DNA from: Stenotrophomonas maltophilia
GTDB lineage: Bacteria; Pseudomonadota; Gammaproteobacteria; Xanthomonadales; Xanthomonadaceae
NCBI RefSeq assembly: GCF_004684085.1
Contig: NZ_SRHZ01000024.1
Coordinates: 1 to 64,000 of the forward strand
Direction of reading: 5' to 3'
Length of the DNA: 64,000 nucleotides
Below the pieces are notes generated by a model. That model searched no databases, had not been told where the DNA came from, and worked only from the letters and a program-made list of their open reading frames with translations. Shown in pieces: positions 38,357 through 45,863 of the stretch; position 1 is the first letter of the stretch, and each line of letters opens with the position of its first letter. A program made the translations under genes and the position numbers.

Positions 38357-38695
38357 TCAGTAGCGGCCATACCCGCCGGTGCTGTCACCGGCGGTACATC
38401 CGGCTGGCTTCAGTGGCGGCGCGCCATTGAGGGTGAAGCCCTGCTGGCTGCCAAGGCTGCACAGCAGGGCGCGCAACTGGTCGGCCAGTTCGTGGTAGTA
38501 CCGCGCCACGGCGACGTGGTTGCGCAGCAGCGCATCGTCGTCGTCGGCCTGCAGATCCGGCAGCGCTCGTGGCGCGCGCAGCTGTGCTGGTGCGATGTGC
38601 AGATCAATGTGGCAAGGAGCCGGCGTTGGCTTCGCGCCAGATGCGCACGAACTCAGCATCAGCATTGCCGCGATTGCGGCCAGGGGTCTTGGCAT
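38357..38695 (-). CDS. Rz1-like outer-membrane spanin lipoprotein
   Basis: A 112-residue protein beginning MPRPLAAIAAMLMLSSCASG, a lipoprotein signal with lipobox LSSC, followed by PAPCHIDLHIAPAQLRAP and a helical region. It starts inside the Rz-like gene in another frame (92-base overlap), the arrangement characteristic of Rz/Rz1 spanin pairs. Together they would fuse the inner and outer membranes at the last step of lysis. Confidence 0.82.
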   Translation of the reverse strand: MPRPLAAIAAMLMLSSCASGAKPTPAPCHIDLHIAPAQLRAPRALPDLQADDDDALLRNHVAVARYYHELADQLRALLCSLGSQQGFTLNGAPPLKPAGCTAGDSTGGYGRY

Positions 38696-38975
38696 GGGTC
38701 TCGATATCCCGTTGCAGGGCGTTGAACTGCTGGCTGCGCGTGGCCTGTGCGGCGACGTGCTGTGATTCAGCCTGTGCACCGGCTCGTGCGTTGGCCTGGC
38801 CCTGCCGGTAGGCGGCCTGCGCGTTGTCGGCCCGTAGCGCCTGCTGTGCCGCCTGCGCCACCGCGACTGCGCGGTCGGCACTGCGGTCGCGCAGTGTCCA
38901 ACCCAGCCAGGCGCAGGCCACATGGCTGGTGAACAGTGCAACCAGGGCAATGCGCAACTTCAGAGGGATCGGCAT
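38604..38975 (-). CDS. Rz-like inner-membrane spanin
   Basis: The 123-residue product starts MPIPLKLRIALVALFTSHVACAWLGWTLRD, an N-terminal signal-anchor, followed by a long coiled-coil region rich in Ala, Gln and Arg. The start overlaps the endolysin stop as TGATG. Paired with the Rz1-like gene nested in its 3' end. Confidence 0.82.
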   Translation of the reverse strand: MPIPLKLRIALVALFTSHVACAWLGWTLRDRSADRAVAVAQAAQQALRADNAQAAYRQGQANARAGAQAESQHVAAQATRSQQFNALQRDIETHAKTPGRNRGNADAEFVRIWREANAGSLPH

Positions 38976-39460
38976 CAAGGCAGGCCCCCACCCGCGGCAC
39001 GATAGGCCGCGCGCAACGTTTCCAGCGCGTGCTCCTTCTGCCCATATCCGGCGCCTGGAAGCGAGGCCCAGATGCGTCGTGCCGCGCTGATGGCGGCATC
39101 GAAGCGGCCGAGGCGGACCAGCTCGTAGGCACCGCATTGCTTGAGCAGGGCCACTGCCGCGCGGTCCTGCGATACCGGGCCGAAGTCGGGCAGGCCGAGG
39201 CGTGCGCGCAGGTCATCCCAGGTGCTGCGCAGGAACTGGTAGCGGCCGGCGGCACTGGACTTGATGCCGTAACGCGGCAGCGACACCAGTACGCGTGGAT
39301 GGTCGCGGTAGTCGTTGAGCAGCTGGCCACCGACGATCACGTCGTAGCCGCGGTCACGCGAGCGCTGGCCAGGGATGTCAGTGCCTTCGGAAACGGCCAG
39401 CATGTCCAGGAACGCGGCGACGTTGGCGCCGCCAAGGGCGCTGGCTGCAGCGGCGGTCAT
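38975..39460 (-). CDS. Endolysin, lambda R-type transglycosylase (GH104)
   Basis: The 161-residue product contains FLDMLAVSEGTDIPGQRSRDRGYDVIVGGQL, SSAAGRYQFLRSTWD and RIWASLPGAGYGQ, all strikingly close to bacteriophage lambda endolysin R. The catalytic Glu is the E of SEGTD. There is no signal peptide, so release needs a holin, encoded upstream. In tailocin producers this enzyme lyses the host to free the particles. Confidence 0.92.
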   Translation of the reverse strand: MTAAAASALGGANVAAFLDMLAVSEGTDIPGQRSRDRGYDVIVGGQLLNDYRDHPRVLVSLPRYGIKSSAAGRYQFLRSTWDDLRARLGLPDFGPVSQDRAAVALLKQCGAYELVRLGRFDAAISAARRIWASLPGAGYGQKEHALETLRAAYRAAGGGLP

Positions 39461-39807
39461 GCCGCGGCTCCAGGTTGCTTGCGCACCAGGTCCAGCAGCG
39501 CAGCTATCTGCACGCTCTGCTGGGCGACCTGCGCGCGCAGAGCGCTGACTTCGCCGCGCAGCTGGCCTATCTCCTGGGCCATCGCTTCGCGTTCGTGCAT
39601 CAGGTCATCGGCACGCGTGCGCTCGGCCGCCAGCTGCTCCTGCAGGGTGCGCAGGGTGTTGCTGGTGGCTTCGTCGGCGGTACGGTCGACCTTGGCTGAT
39701 GACAGCCATTGCCGAAGCCACAGTGATACCGCGATCAATACGCCGGAGGTACCGCCCAGGTATTTGGCCCAGTCCGGCACGCCGGCCAGCAGGTCGCTCT
39801 CGTTCAT
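39457..39807 (-). CDS. Putative holin / small membrane protein
   Basis: A 116-residue protein with one clear hydrophobic helix near residues 17-36 (YLGGTSGVLIAVSLWLRQWL) and a long coiled coil afterwards (LRTLQEQLAAERTRADDLMHEREAM). It overlaps the endolysin and activator genes by four bases at each end, the position of a holin. The single helix plus coiled coil is not a classical holin topology, so a lysis regulator is an alternative. Confidence 0.6.
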   Translation of the reverse strand: MNESDLLAGVPDWAKYLGGTSGVLIAVSLWLRQWLSSAKVDRTADEATSNTLRTLQEQLAAERTRADDLMHEREAMAQEIGQLRGEVSALRAQVAQQSVQIAALLDLVRKQPGAAA

Positions 39808-40253
39808 GCGCGCGCGTACCCCTTGAGCAGGGCCGGGTGGACCGGTGGTGGCGACGCGGAACGGGCACCGCGCAGCGCGCGCTTGATGGTGGTCTGGGAG
39901 ACGCCGAACTCGCGTGCGACATGCTCGCGGGGCGTGCCGCTGGCCACCGCGCGTGCGATCTGCTCGCGGCGCTCATGTGCACTGGCCGCGAAGCACGATG
40001 CCAGGAACAGCAGCTCGCCACCGAAGTGCGCAACCAGTCGCTGGGCGACCTCATGGCCAAGGATGTCGATCAGCCGGTGCTGGTCCGGCAGGCTGGAGGG
40101 TACGTAGACGATGACGCGATGGCGTCCGGTGGTGCTGGAGGTGGTCGGCGGCCACGCACGCACCAGCGTGAGGGCTGCGGATTCGCCGATGACCTCGGCC
40201 AGGGTCTGGATGCTGTCGGGCAAGGCGTTCATGGGAAGGCTGTTCAGTGGCAT
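39804..40253 (-). CDS. Mor/C-family transcription activator
   Basis: The 149-residue product has an N-terminal dimerisation region with IDILGHEVAQRLVAHFGGELLFLAS and a C-terminal helix-turn-helix (IARAVASGTPREHVAREFGVSQTTIKRAL), the Mor/C layout of phage Mu middle and late activators. It heads the lysis-tail operon. A conserved promoter box lies 33 bases upstream. It is the best candidate for the activator of the tailocin regulon, including itself. ATG at 40253 was chosen; 40232 and 40292 are alternatives. Confidence 0.8.
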   Translation of the reverse strand: MPLNSLPMNALPDSIQTLAEVIGESAALTLVRAWPPTTSSTTGRHRVIVYVPSSLPDQHRLIDILGHEVAQRLVAHFGGELLFLASCFAASAHERREQIARAVASGTPREHVAREFGVSQTTIKRALRGARSASPPPVHPALLKGYARA

Positions 40254-40284
40254 GGATATCCACTGTTGCCACCCCGCGGCTTTG

Positions 40285-40309
40285 GTCAACACCTTTCATC
40301 CACTTTCGT
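40285..40309 (-). promoter_or_regulatory. Tailocin promoter box A
   Basis: The top strand reads TCAACACCTTTCATCCACTT; on the minus strand this gives GATGAAAGGTGTTGACC with a TTGACC -35-like core, 33 bases before the activator gene. Its relatives stand at 42100-42120, 44891-44913 and, more weakly, 41041-41062, each upstream of a leftward unit. The rest of the gap between 40310 and 40544 shows no gene or repeat that I can support. Confidence 0.65.
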
Positions 40310-40544
40310 TCTGGCGTGCTGAAGGCGTTCAGAGGCGTAGGCGAGGACCAGTGAGGGCCTCCAGGTGCACGTATGCGAAGCGCTGTACCCGGTTGACCGG
40401 CTGCTTCTGGGTTTCAGCCGTTCTTGTAGTGCTCCTTGTCCTCACCGGAAGGAAACAACGGCAGGGCAAGGGAATGCGGCAGGTACAGGGTGAGGATGGC
40501 CCGAGCGTACCCATCCTCATGCGGCGCGCAGGCCCTGAAACGAA

Positions 40545-40570
40545 GAAGCCCCGGACGATGCCGGGGCTTC
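40545..40570 (-). terminator. Rho-independent terminator of the 40592 gene
   Basis: Ten-base stem GAAGCCCCGG/CCGGGGCTTC with a six-base loop; on the minus strand it is followed by TTCGTTTC. It lies 22 bases after the leftward gene ending at 40592 and isolates the activator-lysis-tail unit. Confidence 0.75.
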
Positions 40571-40591
40571 AGGACTGCAGGTCAGGCTGGA

Positions 40592-40975
40592 TCAAAGATC
40601 GAACACCAGGTTGCCGCCGGTCTTGCGCGGTATGTAGCCGGCATCGCGCAGCCAGCGCGCGGCGTTGACCTGGTCCATGCGCTTGACCGGGAAGCGGTTG
40701 GCGAACATCAGGAAGCGCGCAACGGTGATCGACTCGCCCTTGCCCTTGAGAGCGGCCAGGGTTTCGGTGAACCACGGTGCAGGCGGCTGCTGGCTGCCAG
40801 GGCGGGCGGTTGTGCGCGGCTGCTGGGCATTGCCGGTCCCCGTCTGGGCAGTGGCCAGCGAGCACAGCGCAATGAAGATCGCATCCAGGCTCACGATGTC
40901 CTTGCCACCCTTGGGCTGCGACTTGAACAATTCGATGGCCTGTTGGCGCGTCGACGTGAACTGTTCGACCTCCAT
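40592..40975 (-). CDS. Hypothetical tailocin-associated protein
   Basis: A 127-residue protein starting MEVEQFTSTRQQAIELFKSQPKGGKD, with a Gln/Pro/Thr-rich linker near residues 50-70 and a C-terminal domain TVARFLMFANRFPVKRMDQVNAARWLRDAGYIPRKTG that could be a winged helix. The ATG follows AGAGGAAATGTC. Box D lies about 70 bases upstream and a terminator follows. I do not recognise the family. Confidence 0.6.
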   Translation of the reverse strand: MEVEQFTSTRQQAIELFKSQPKGGKDIVSLDAIFIALCSLATAQTGTGNAQQPRTTARPGSQQPPAPWFTETLAALKGKGESITVARFLMFANRFPVKRMDQVNAARWLRDAGYIPRKTGGNLVFDL

Positions 40976-41040
40976 GACATTTCCTCTTTTCAAAAGCGGT
41001 TGGGGATGCAGGGTGACGGCAGGTGCCGTCGGTGATGGGG

Positions 41041-41062
41041 GACGACCTTACCTCATTTTCGT
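41041..41062 (-). promoter_or_regulatory. Tailocin promoter box D (degenerate)
   Basis: The top strand ACCTTACCTCATTTTCGT aligns with box A (ACCTTTCATCCACTTTCGT) with one gap. It lies upstream of the gene at 40592-40975. The TTGAC core is not preserved, so it would be a weaker or accessory site. Confidence 0.35.
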
Positions 41063-41129
41063 CGATGATGGGCCGGAACCTGCGGTTGGGTCAGAGGAAG
41101 AGACAGGGCAGCGCGGCCCTGCTCCAGGC

Positions 41130-41768
41130 TCAGATCGCGCCGCGCAACAGCAGCTGGTTCAGCGTCCTGCGTACCAGATCGGCCTGGCTGCCGTCGTTGC
41201 TCACCTCGATGTCGACCAGTTCATCGGGCAGTGGCTGCTCGCTGTCGTGGGTGTCATGGCCGCCATGGCCCGGGCGGCTGACGCGGATCACGACACCACC
41301 GCGGCGACGGATCGCGCGGGCTTCATTGGTGAAGCGGACGTCGGGCACCAGTCCTCCCGCAGGCAGGCGCGCGAACAGCGAGCGTACCCACAGCTCGGGA
41401 TGGACGCGGTCGCGGCCCCATTCGGTACCCGCGGTCTGCATCAGGTGGCGAGGAGTGAGTTCGGCCAGCCAGTCGATGGTGTCCTCCTTGCGGCTGTCCA
41501 GTTCACGCAGGGAGAGCCCGAGGATGGACGCGACGAACTGCCGCAGCGGTGCGGCGAAGCTGTCGCAGGGCAGTGCCAGTGCCGACGCCAGCCCGTTGGC
41601 GAGGGTGTCCTTGCCCGCACGCTTGGCGCCGGCGATGCCGATGTAGAGCGGCGGACCCGCCTGCGGGCGTGCGCGAAGCGCAGTGCTGGCCAGGGCAGGC
41701 CCGGCACGGAACGCGGCCAGCGTGTCGGCGATCATGCGATGGCCGCTGTCGAGGGAAGCGGGAATCAT
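41130..41768 (-). CDS. Phage-type deoxynucleoside monophosphate kinase
   Basis: The 212-residue product has the P-loop IGIAGAKRAGKDTLANGLA near residues 42-60 and LPCDSFAAPLRQFVASILG, LMQTAGTEWGRDRVHPELWVRS and PDVRFTNEARAIRRRGG, a pattern shared with T4-like dNMP kinases and their prophage relatives. It would raise dNTP supply for DNA replication, which a headless tail cluster has no evident need for. A short gap separates it from the next gene upstream. Confidence 0.8.
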   Translation of the reverse strand: MIPASLDSGHRMIADTLAAFRAGPALASTALRARPQAGPPLYIGIAGAKRAGKDTLANGLASALALPCDSFAAPLRQFVASILGLSLRELDSRKEDTIDWLAELTPRHLMQTAGTEWGRDRVHPELWVRSLFARLPAGGLVPDVRFTNEARAIRRRGGVVIRVSRPGHGGHDTHDSEQPLPDELVDIEVSNDGSQADLVRRTLNQLLLRGAI

Positions 41769-41809
41769 GGGGAATCTACTCCTGGAAGGACGAGGTCGCT
41801 GCCGGTGGA

Positions 41810-42037
41810 TCAGGAATCACATGCGGCGGTGCTGCGGGCGCGCAGGATGCGCTGGGTGATGCGGCCACCGCGCGCTGCCGCCGCAATCGGGTCGAAGCAC
41901 AACATGGCGGAGCGGGTGCGACGGCCGGCGGCCAGATGGTCGCGGATGGTGCGCTCGGACAGGATGGGAACGCGTAGATGGATCTGCTGCACGGTCAGCT
42001 GTTCGCCTTCGAAGGCATGCAGTCGGGCGCGAGGCAT
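41810..42037 (-). CDS. Small putative DNA-binding protein
   Basis: A 75-residue basic protein starting MPRARLHAFEGEQLTVQQIHLRVPILSERTIRDHLAAGRRTR, with a helix-turn-helix-like region near residues 14-37 (LTVQQIHLRVPILSERTIRDHL). It follows AGGAGCACACGCC and lies directly downstream of promoter box B. It may be an early regulator of the cluster. Family not recognised. Confidence 0.6.
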   Translation of the reverse strand: MPRARLHAFEGEQLTVQQIHLRVPILSERTIRDHLAAGRRTRSAMLCFDPIAAAARGGRITQRILRARSTAACDS

Positions 42038-42099
42038 GGCGTGTGCTCCTGGAAGGTGGCGTAGCCGGTTCATGCATCTTGCCCTTGGGGACGTGCTTA

Positions 42100-42120
42100 G
42101 TCAACACCTTTCATCTACTT
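42100..42120 (-). promoter_or_regulatory. Tailocin promoter box B
   Basis: The top strand reads TCAACACCTTTCATCTACTT, nearly identical to box A. On the minus strand TTGACT is followed after 17 bases by CAAGAT, a poor -10, as expected for an activator-dependent promoter. It overlaps the 3' end of the gene at 42111-42386 and lies about 65 bases before the gene at 41810-42037. Confidence 0.65.
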
Positions 42121-42386
42121 GCATCCTTGCGTGTGCTATCTGGACGGTGGGTAGACCACAATTGCAGCGCCAATGCTGCGAGGCGGTCGCGCTCGGCATG
42201 GCCCCGGATCGCCTGCACACGTTCGAGATACTGCTGTCGGTGCCGGCGCGGACTGACCGTCCTCCAGCGCCCACAGGCATCCATGCAGCGGTAGCCGCCA
42301 AGCTGCAGCAGGCGGCGTGCTTCGCAGGCCAGTCGCCAGTCGGCGCTGTCGATGCCGAGCTCGCGACCGTCGCGGACAGGTGGCAT
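42111..42386 (-). CDS. Small phage-type protein coupled to the primase-helicase
   Basis: A 91-residue protein starting MPPVRDGRELGIDSADWRLACEARRLLQLG and containing RVQAIRGHAERDRLAALALQLW. The start codon overlaps the primase-helicase stop as TGATG, so translation is coupled. The pattern of Arg-rich helices with RRLL and ERDRL resembles small conserved proteins found next to phage primases; I cannot name a function. Confidence 0.65.
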   Translation of the reverse strand: MPPVRDGRELGIDSADWRLACEARRLLQLGGYRCMDACGRWRTVSPRRHRQQYLERVQAIRGHAERDRLAALALQLWSTHRPDSTRKDASR

Positions 42387-44722
42387 CAGAACGGACCCGC
42401 CGCGTGCTCGGCGAGGGTGAGCTTGCGCGCTGGCATCAGCCACACCTTGGCGCGCTCCTTGCCCACCACCCTGGTACACACGCCATGACGCTTGACCACG
42501 TAGGCGGCGGCCTCGTTGACCTCGCGGCGGTTCGGCCTGTCGATCCCCACCGCGATGACGATCTCGGTGGCACGGTACTGTGCGCTCCAGTGTTCGGCGG
42601 GAACGGACCAGTCGAAGTGGCGGTCGATCAGCTCGGCGATCGGCGAGATCGGCTCATGCTCGCTGTTGGTGGCATTCAACGCATCCAGCTCCTCACTGGA
42701 CAAGTGCCAGGTCTCACCGCTGCGGTACAGCGCGTGAGCTTCGGCCCATACCTGCTGCATGTCGATCCGCGCCGGTTCGCCCAGTGCCACGGCGTGTACG
42801 GTCCACCAGCGGGTGTTGCCGGTGGCATCGCGCAGGAAGCGCTCATCGTTGACACTGGCGAACAGGATGGTGCGCCGCGCATAGCGCGATTCCGTACGCG
42901 CATAGGGGCGGCGGATCTCGTCATGGCTGCGCGAAATGAATGACTTCAACGCAGCAATGTCGGTGCGGCGGAAGGTGGCGTCGACCTCGCCGAGTTCGAC
43001 GATCCACTTGGAGATGACCTGCTTGACGCTGTCCTTGTTGGCCGGATCAAGCACCACGCCGTCGGCGATCAGCTGCAGCTCGGCGGGTGCCAGCTGCCGT
43101 GCCCAGCGCGTCTTGCCCAGGTTCTGTTTCGACACGAAGGTCAGCACGCCACGCGCCACTACGCCGTCCGGTTCGAACGCTGCGGCCACACCCGAGATCA
43201 GCCAGCGCCGCATCAACACCTCTTTCAGGATGCGGCCATCAGTCATGCAGGTGGGGCGGGCCTCCTGCACGGTATCGAAGAAGTCCTGCAGGCGTGGCTG
43301 GCCATCCCATGGCCGCGAGGTGATCCAGCTGGCGACCGGGTTGTAGGGGTTGGCCTCGGCCACCTGGCACAGGTTGGTCTCGAAACTGGCCGTGGCCATG
43401 CCAGCGCGATGCATGCAGTCCATCACCTCGCCGGCGGCCACTTCCTTGGCATTGTCCACCGTGCTCTGCAGGCCCGGAACCAGGATCTCCAGGTCCTTGC
43501 GGATGACGTTGTAGCGCACGGTCACCCCGGTGCGCCGGCACAGTTCGGCCAGGTTGCGCGCGGTCGGCAGCGGACGGCCACGCGCGCTGCTGTCCGGGAA
43601 CGGAGTGAACGTATCGAACGCGGAAAGATTGCCGGGCACCAGGTAGTGCGCGGCGCGCACTGACGGAGGTTCATCGTCACCCGGGGCGTCCTCCGGTGCC
43701 GTCGCTGGCGCGGGTAGCAGCTGGGCGCGCAGCACCTCCAGGCCTTCGCGCAGATGCAGGTCGTTGAAATCGGTGGGACGGTCATCATCGCCATGTACAA
43801 CGGCGAACTCCGGCCAAACCACGCGCGCGTCGATCTCCGCCGCAGCATGGGTAGCCTGGGTGACACCGGGGTTGTCCAGCGGCTGCCGGGTCCATTGGTC
43901 GTTGTCTGCACAGAGTACGAAGCTGGCATCGGGCACGGCGTTGCGCCAGGCATGGGCTACCGGTGCCAGGTTGCCGGCGTCCCAGGCGACCACCACGCAC
44001 CAGCCGGTGGCCTGGTGGATCGACTCCGCAGTGGCATAGCCCTCGGCGATGGCGATGGGCTGGTGTGGCTGCGGCTTGCCGATGACGTGAAAGCAGCCCT
44101 GCTTGCGGCCGCCCGCCAGGAAGTCCTTGTCGCGGGCCAGAGCCGGGTCCACGCGTGGGAAGATCGCCTGCAGCGAGACGATCCGGCCCACGGTGTTCAT
44201 CACCGGCACCAGCAACGCGTTGTCGATGTGACGGAACACCAGGCCATCGCTGTTGCGTATCGGCCATGCCGCCACGCGCAGGCCGTGTGCATGGATGCCC
44301 TTGCGCACGAGGTAGGGATGGCTGCCATCGGCGGGCACAGCGCGGTTCCACAGAATGTTGGCAGCCTTGGCCGCTGCGTGCTCGCGCTCGCGCTGCTGCT
44401 GTTCGCGCTCGGCACGGGCCCGTTCCTGGCGCTGGCGGATAGCGCGCTGCTCGGTGGTGCTCAGTGTGGTGGGTGACTTCGCGCACCACGCATGGCGGGT
44501 TCCGGTACGCCAGCTGCCGAACTCTCCGGCCGGAACGTTGTCACCGAACAGCACGGCCCAGCCATTGCGGGAACCGCGGCGGTCGCCCTCCACATGGAAG
44601 CGCACAAGCGTGCCGTCGGGATTGAGTGCATCGCGACCGCGCGCGTCCGGCACGATGCCGTGCGCATGCATGGCCTGCAGGAACGCGGGAACGACGTCCT
44701 GTGATGGGTGCGTTGTGTGCAT
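42386..44722 (-). CDS. Toprim primase fused to VapE/virulence-associated-E helicase
   Basis: A 778-residue protein. The N-terminal part has a zinc-free primase region and a Toprim-like core (GKPQPHQPIAIAEGYATAESIHQATG, then VVAWDAGNLAPVAHAW and FVLCADND). The C-terminal part is a VapE-type superfamily 3 helicase with Walker A FVSKQNLGKTRWARQL, KWIVELGEVDATFRRTDIAALKSFISRSHDEIRRPYARTESRYARRTILFASVN, typical of phage and satellite replication proteins. The start at 44722 follows GGGGGACCCC. Box C lies about 170 bases upstream. It is full length, and so unexpected in a tail-only cluster. Confidence 0.85.
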   Translation of the reverse strand: MHTTHPSQDVVPAFLQAMHAHGIVPDARGRDALNPDGTLVRFHVEGDRRGSRNGWAVLFGDNVPAGEFGSWRTGTRHAWCAKSPTTLSTTEQRAIRQRQERARAEREQQQREREHAAAKAANILWNRAVPADGSHPYLVRKGIHAHGLRVAAWPIRNSDGLVFRHIDNALLVPVMNTVGRIVSLQAIFPRVDPALARDKDFLAGGRKQGCFHVIGKPQPHQPIAIAEGYATAESIHQATGWCVVVAWDAGNLAPVAHAWRNAVPDASFVLCADNDQWTRQPLDNPGVTQATHAAAEIDARVVWPEFAVVHGDDDRPTDFNDLHLREGLEVLRAQLLPAPATAPEDAPGDDEPPSVRAAHYLVPGNLSAFDTFTPFPDSSARGRPLPTARNLAELCRRTGVTVRYNVIRKDLEILVPGLQSTVDNAKEVAAGEVMDCMHRAGMATASFETNLCQVAEANPYNPVASWITSRPWDGQPRLQDFFDTVQEARPTCMTDGRILKEVLMRRWLISGVAAAFEPDGVVARGVLTFVSKQNLGKTRWARQLAPAELQLIADGVVLDPANKDSVKQVISKWIVELGEVDATFRRTDIAALKSFISRSHDEIRRPYARTESRYARRTILFASVNDERFLRDATGNTRWWTVHAVALGEPARIDMQQVWAEAHALYRSGETWHLSSEELDALNATNSEHEPISPIAELIDRHFDWSVPAEHWSAQYRATEIVIAVGIDRPNRREVNEAAAYVVKRHGVCTRVVGKERAKVWLMPARKLTLAEHAAGPF

Positions 44723-44890
44723 TCGGCGGGGTCCCCCTGAAACATGTTTCGGTTCACAGCGACCGATGGCGGCCAGGGTGCTGTGCGTTGCCTGCCGTGC
44801 GCAGGCCATGCGGTGGCCGCCCGACGCGAAGTGGTCAGTAAGTGATGGGAGGTGTTGAGGCCGTCATGGTGTCGGAACGCACTTCCTTTT

Positions 44891-44913
44891 GCAACACCTT
44901 TCAGTACCTTTTG
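44891..44913 (-). promoter_or_regulatory. Tailocin promoter box C
   Basis: Top strand GCAACACCTTTCAGTACCTT; the minus strand holds CTGAAAGGTGTTGCAAAAGG. It matches box A in the CAACACCTTTCA core and lies about 170 bases upstream of the primase-helicase. The remaining bases 44914-45097 show no gene apart from the leader of the small rightward gene. Confidence 0.6.
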
Positions 44914-45097
44914 TCCCTTGCTGGCACGGTGTGGGAAAGCTCGCCTGGGACATGCGATGACGATCGCAGATCGCATGCATCCGCGGGTTCCGTCGCAGTT
45001 GGCGAGAACCGGTTTTCCGATGATGGCGTGGCCGTTCCGGACGGCAGTTTTTCCGACTCAATCGCCCGGCCCGGGCGCCCATGCACAAGGAGCCTGC

Positions 45098-45199
45098 ATG
45101 CCTGAAATCGACCCCACTGAAGCACGCCCATCCGATGAAACGGGCGCGGCATGCCTTGCTGCCGCAGCGTTCTCATTCGGTGCGACCACCCCTCGATAA
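45098..45199 (+). CDS. Small ORF (33 aa) with a strong ribosome site
   Basis: Encodes MPEIDPTEARPSDETGAACL followed by an Ala-rich end. An AAGGAG site stands 5 bases before the ATG, better than most real genes here, and the stop lies 12 bases before the next gene. It may be a leader peptide or small protein. No family recognised. Confidence 0.4.
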   Translation: MPEIDPTEARPSDETGAACLAAAAFSFGATTPR

Positions 45200-45211
45200 A
45201 ATACGACTGGC

Positions 45212-45436
45212 ATGACGGACACCATCGACGAAGCGCAGGAACTGGAAGCGCGCCACCTGCAACGCGCACTGGCCCAGCACGCAATGCGGGCCGGCAGCGT
45301 TGCCCCTCTCACACCCATTGGGGAATGCCACAACCCGGACTGCAGCGAAGACTTCAACAACGATCCGGCCAGGTTGTTCTGTGGGCCTGCCTGTGCCGAG
45401 CGTTTCGAAGCCATCCATCAACACCGCAACGCATAG
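45212..45436 (+). CDS. Small cysteine-rich (zinc-ribbon-like) protein
   Basis: A 74-residue protein starting MTDTIDEAQELEARHLQRAL, with CHNPDCSEDFNNDPARLFCGPACAERFEAIH near residues 38-68. The spacing C-x4-C-x13-C-x3-C followed by an aromatic helix resembles small phage zinc-finger proteins. No clear Shine-Dalgarno; translation may depend on the short ORF upstream. Ends 11 bases before the next gene. Confidence 0.65.
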   Translation: MTDTIDEAQELEARHLQRALAQHAMRAGSVAPLTPIGECHNPDCSEDFNNDPARLFCGPACAERFEAIHQHRNA

Positions 45437-45447
45437 GAACAGGGGAC

Positions 45448-45702
45448 ATGTCTCTGAACAGCAACGACGCTGGCTTCACCGAACGCATCGCCGGATTGTC
45501 GGCCGAGCTCGCCCTGCTGGTGAGCCTGGTGGAGAACCACATCCATCTGCAGTTGGCCGATCTGGCCGATGCGGGGGACGTGGATGCACAGGAGCGATTC
45601 GCGGTGGCCGACCCGGAGCGCTGGTTGGAGAACGCCCGCAACAGCCTGCAGGCGGGTGTCATGTTCCTGGAACGCGCGGTGCAGCAGCCCGCACGCTTCT
45701 AG
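45448..45702 (+). CDS. Acb2/Tad1-hairpin-like small protein (possible anti-CBASS sponge)
   Basis: An 84-residue helical protein, MSLNSNDAGFTERIAGLSAELALLVS at the start and DPERWLENARNSLQAGVMFLERAVQQPARF at the end. The C-terminal pattern W-x-x-x-A-R-x-x-L-Q-x-G-x-M-x-L-x-R-A-V-x-x-P-x-x-F matches the end of Acb2-type phage proteins, hexamers that bind cyclic nucleotides and block CBASS or Thoeris. The N-terminal half is less conserved, so this is a fold-level suggestion. ATG preceded by AGGGGAC. Followed by a terminator. Confidence 0.5.
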   Translation: MSLNSNDAGFTERIAGLSAELALLVSLVENHIHLQLADLADAGDVDAQERFAVADPERWLENARNSLQAGVMFLERAVQQPARF

Positions 45703-45713
45703 CGGCGCGGTGC

Positions 45714-45751
45714 GGGGACGGAAGGGGCCGGTGCGGTCGCCTTCCGTCCCC
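45714..45751 (+). terminator. Hairpin closing the small rightward unit
   Basis: Twelve-base perfect arms GGGGACGGAAGG/CCTTCCGTCCCC with a 14-base loop. No T-run follows, so it could be a rho-dependent or structural element. It marks the right edge of the tailocin-associated region. Confidence 0.5.
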
Positions 45752-45863
45752 CCGGGGGATACCCAATGCGCGGCGCATTCGAGACTGCGTCATAACGTCG
45801 CACTGCCTGCAGGGCAACCCTGAACGTGGTCCAAGGTTGGGCGCGGCCCCGTAGAATGGCGGC

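Noticed and set aside
40329..40520. Possible 63-codon minus-strand gene between the activator and the 40592 gene
   Set aside because: No ribosome site, Cys/Arg/Thr-rich composition, and its frame lies between a terminator and promoter box A.
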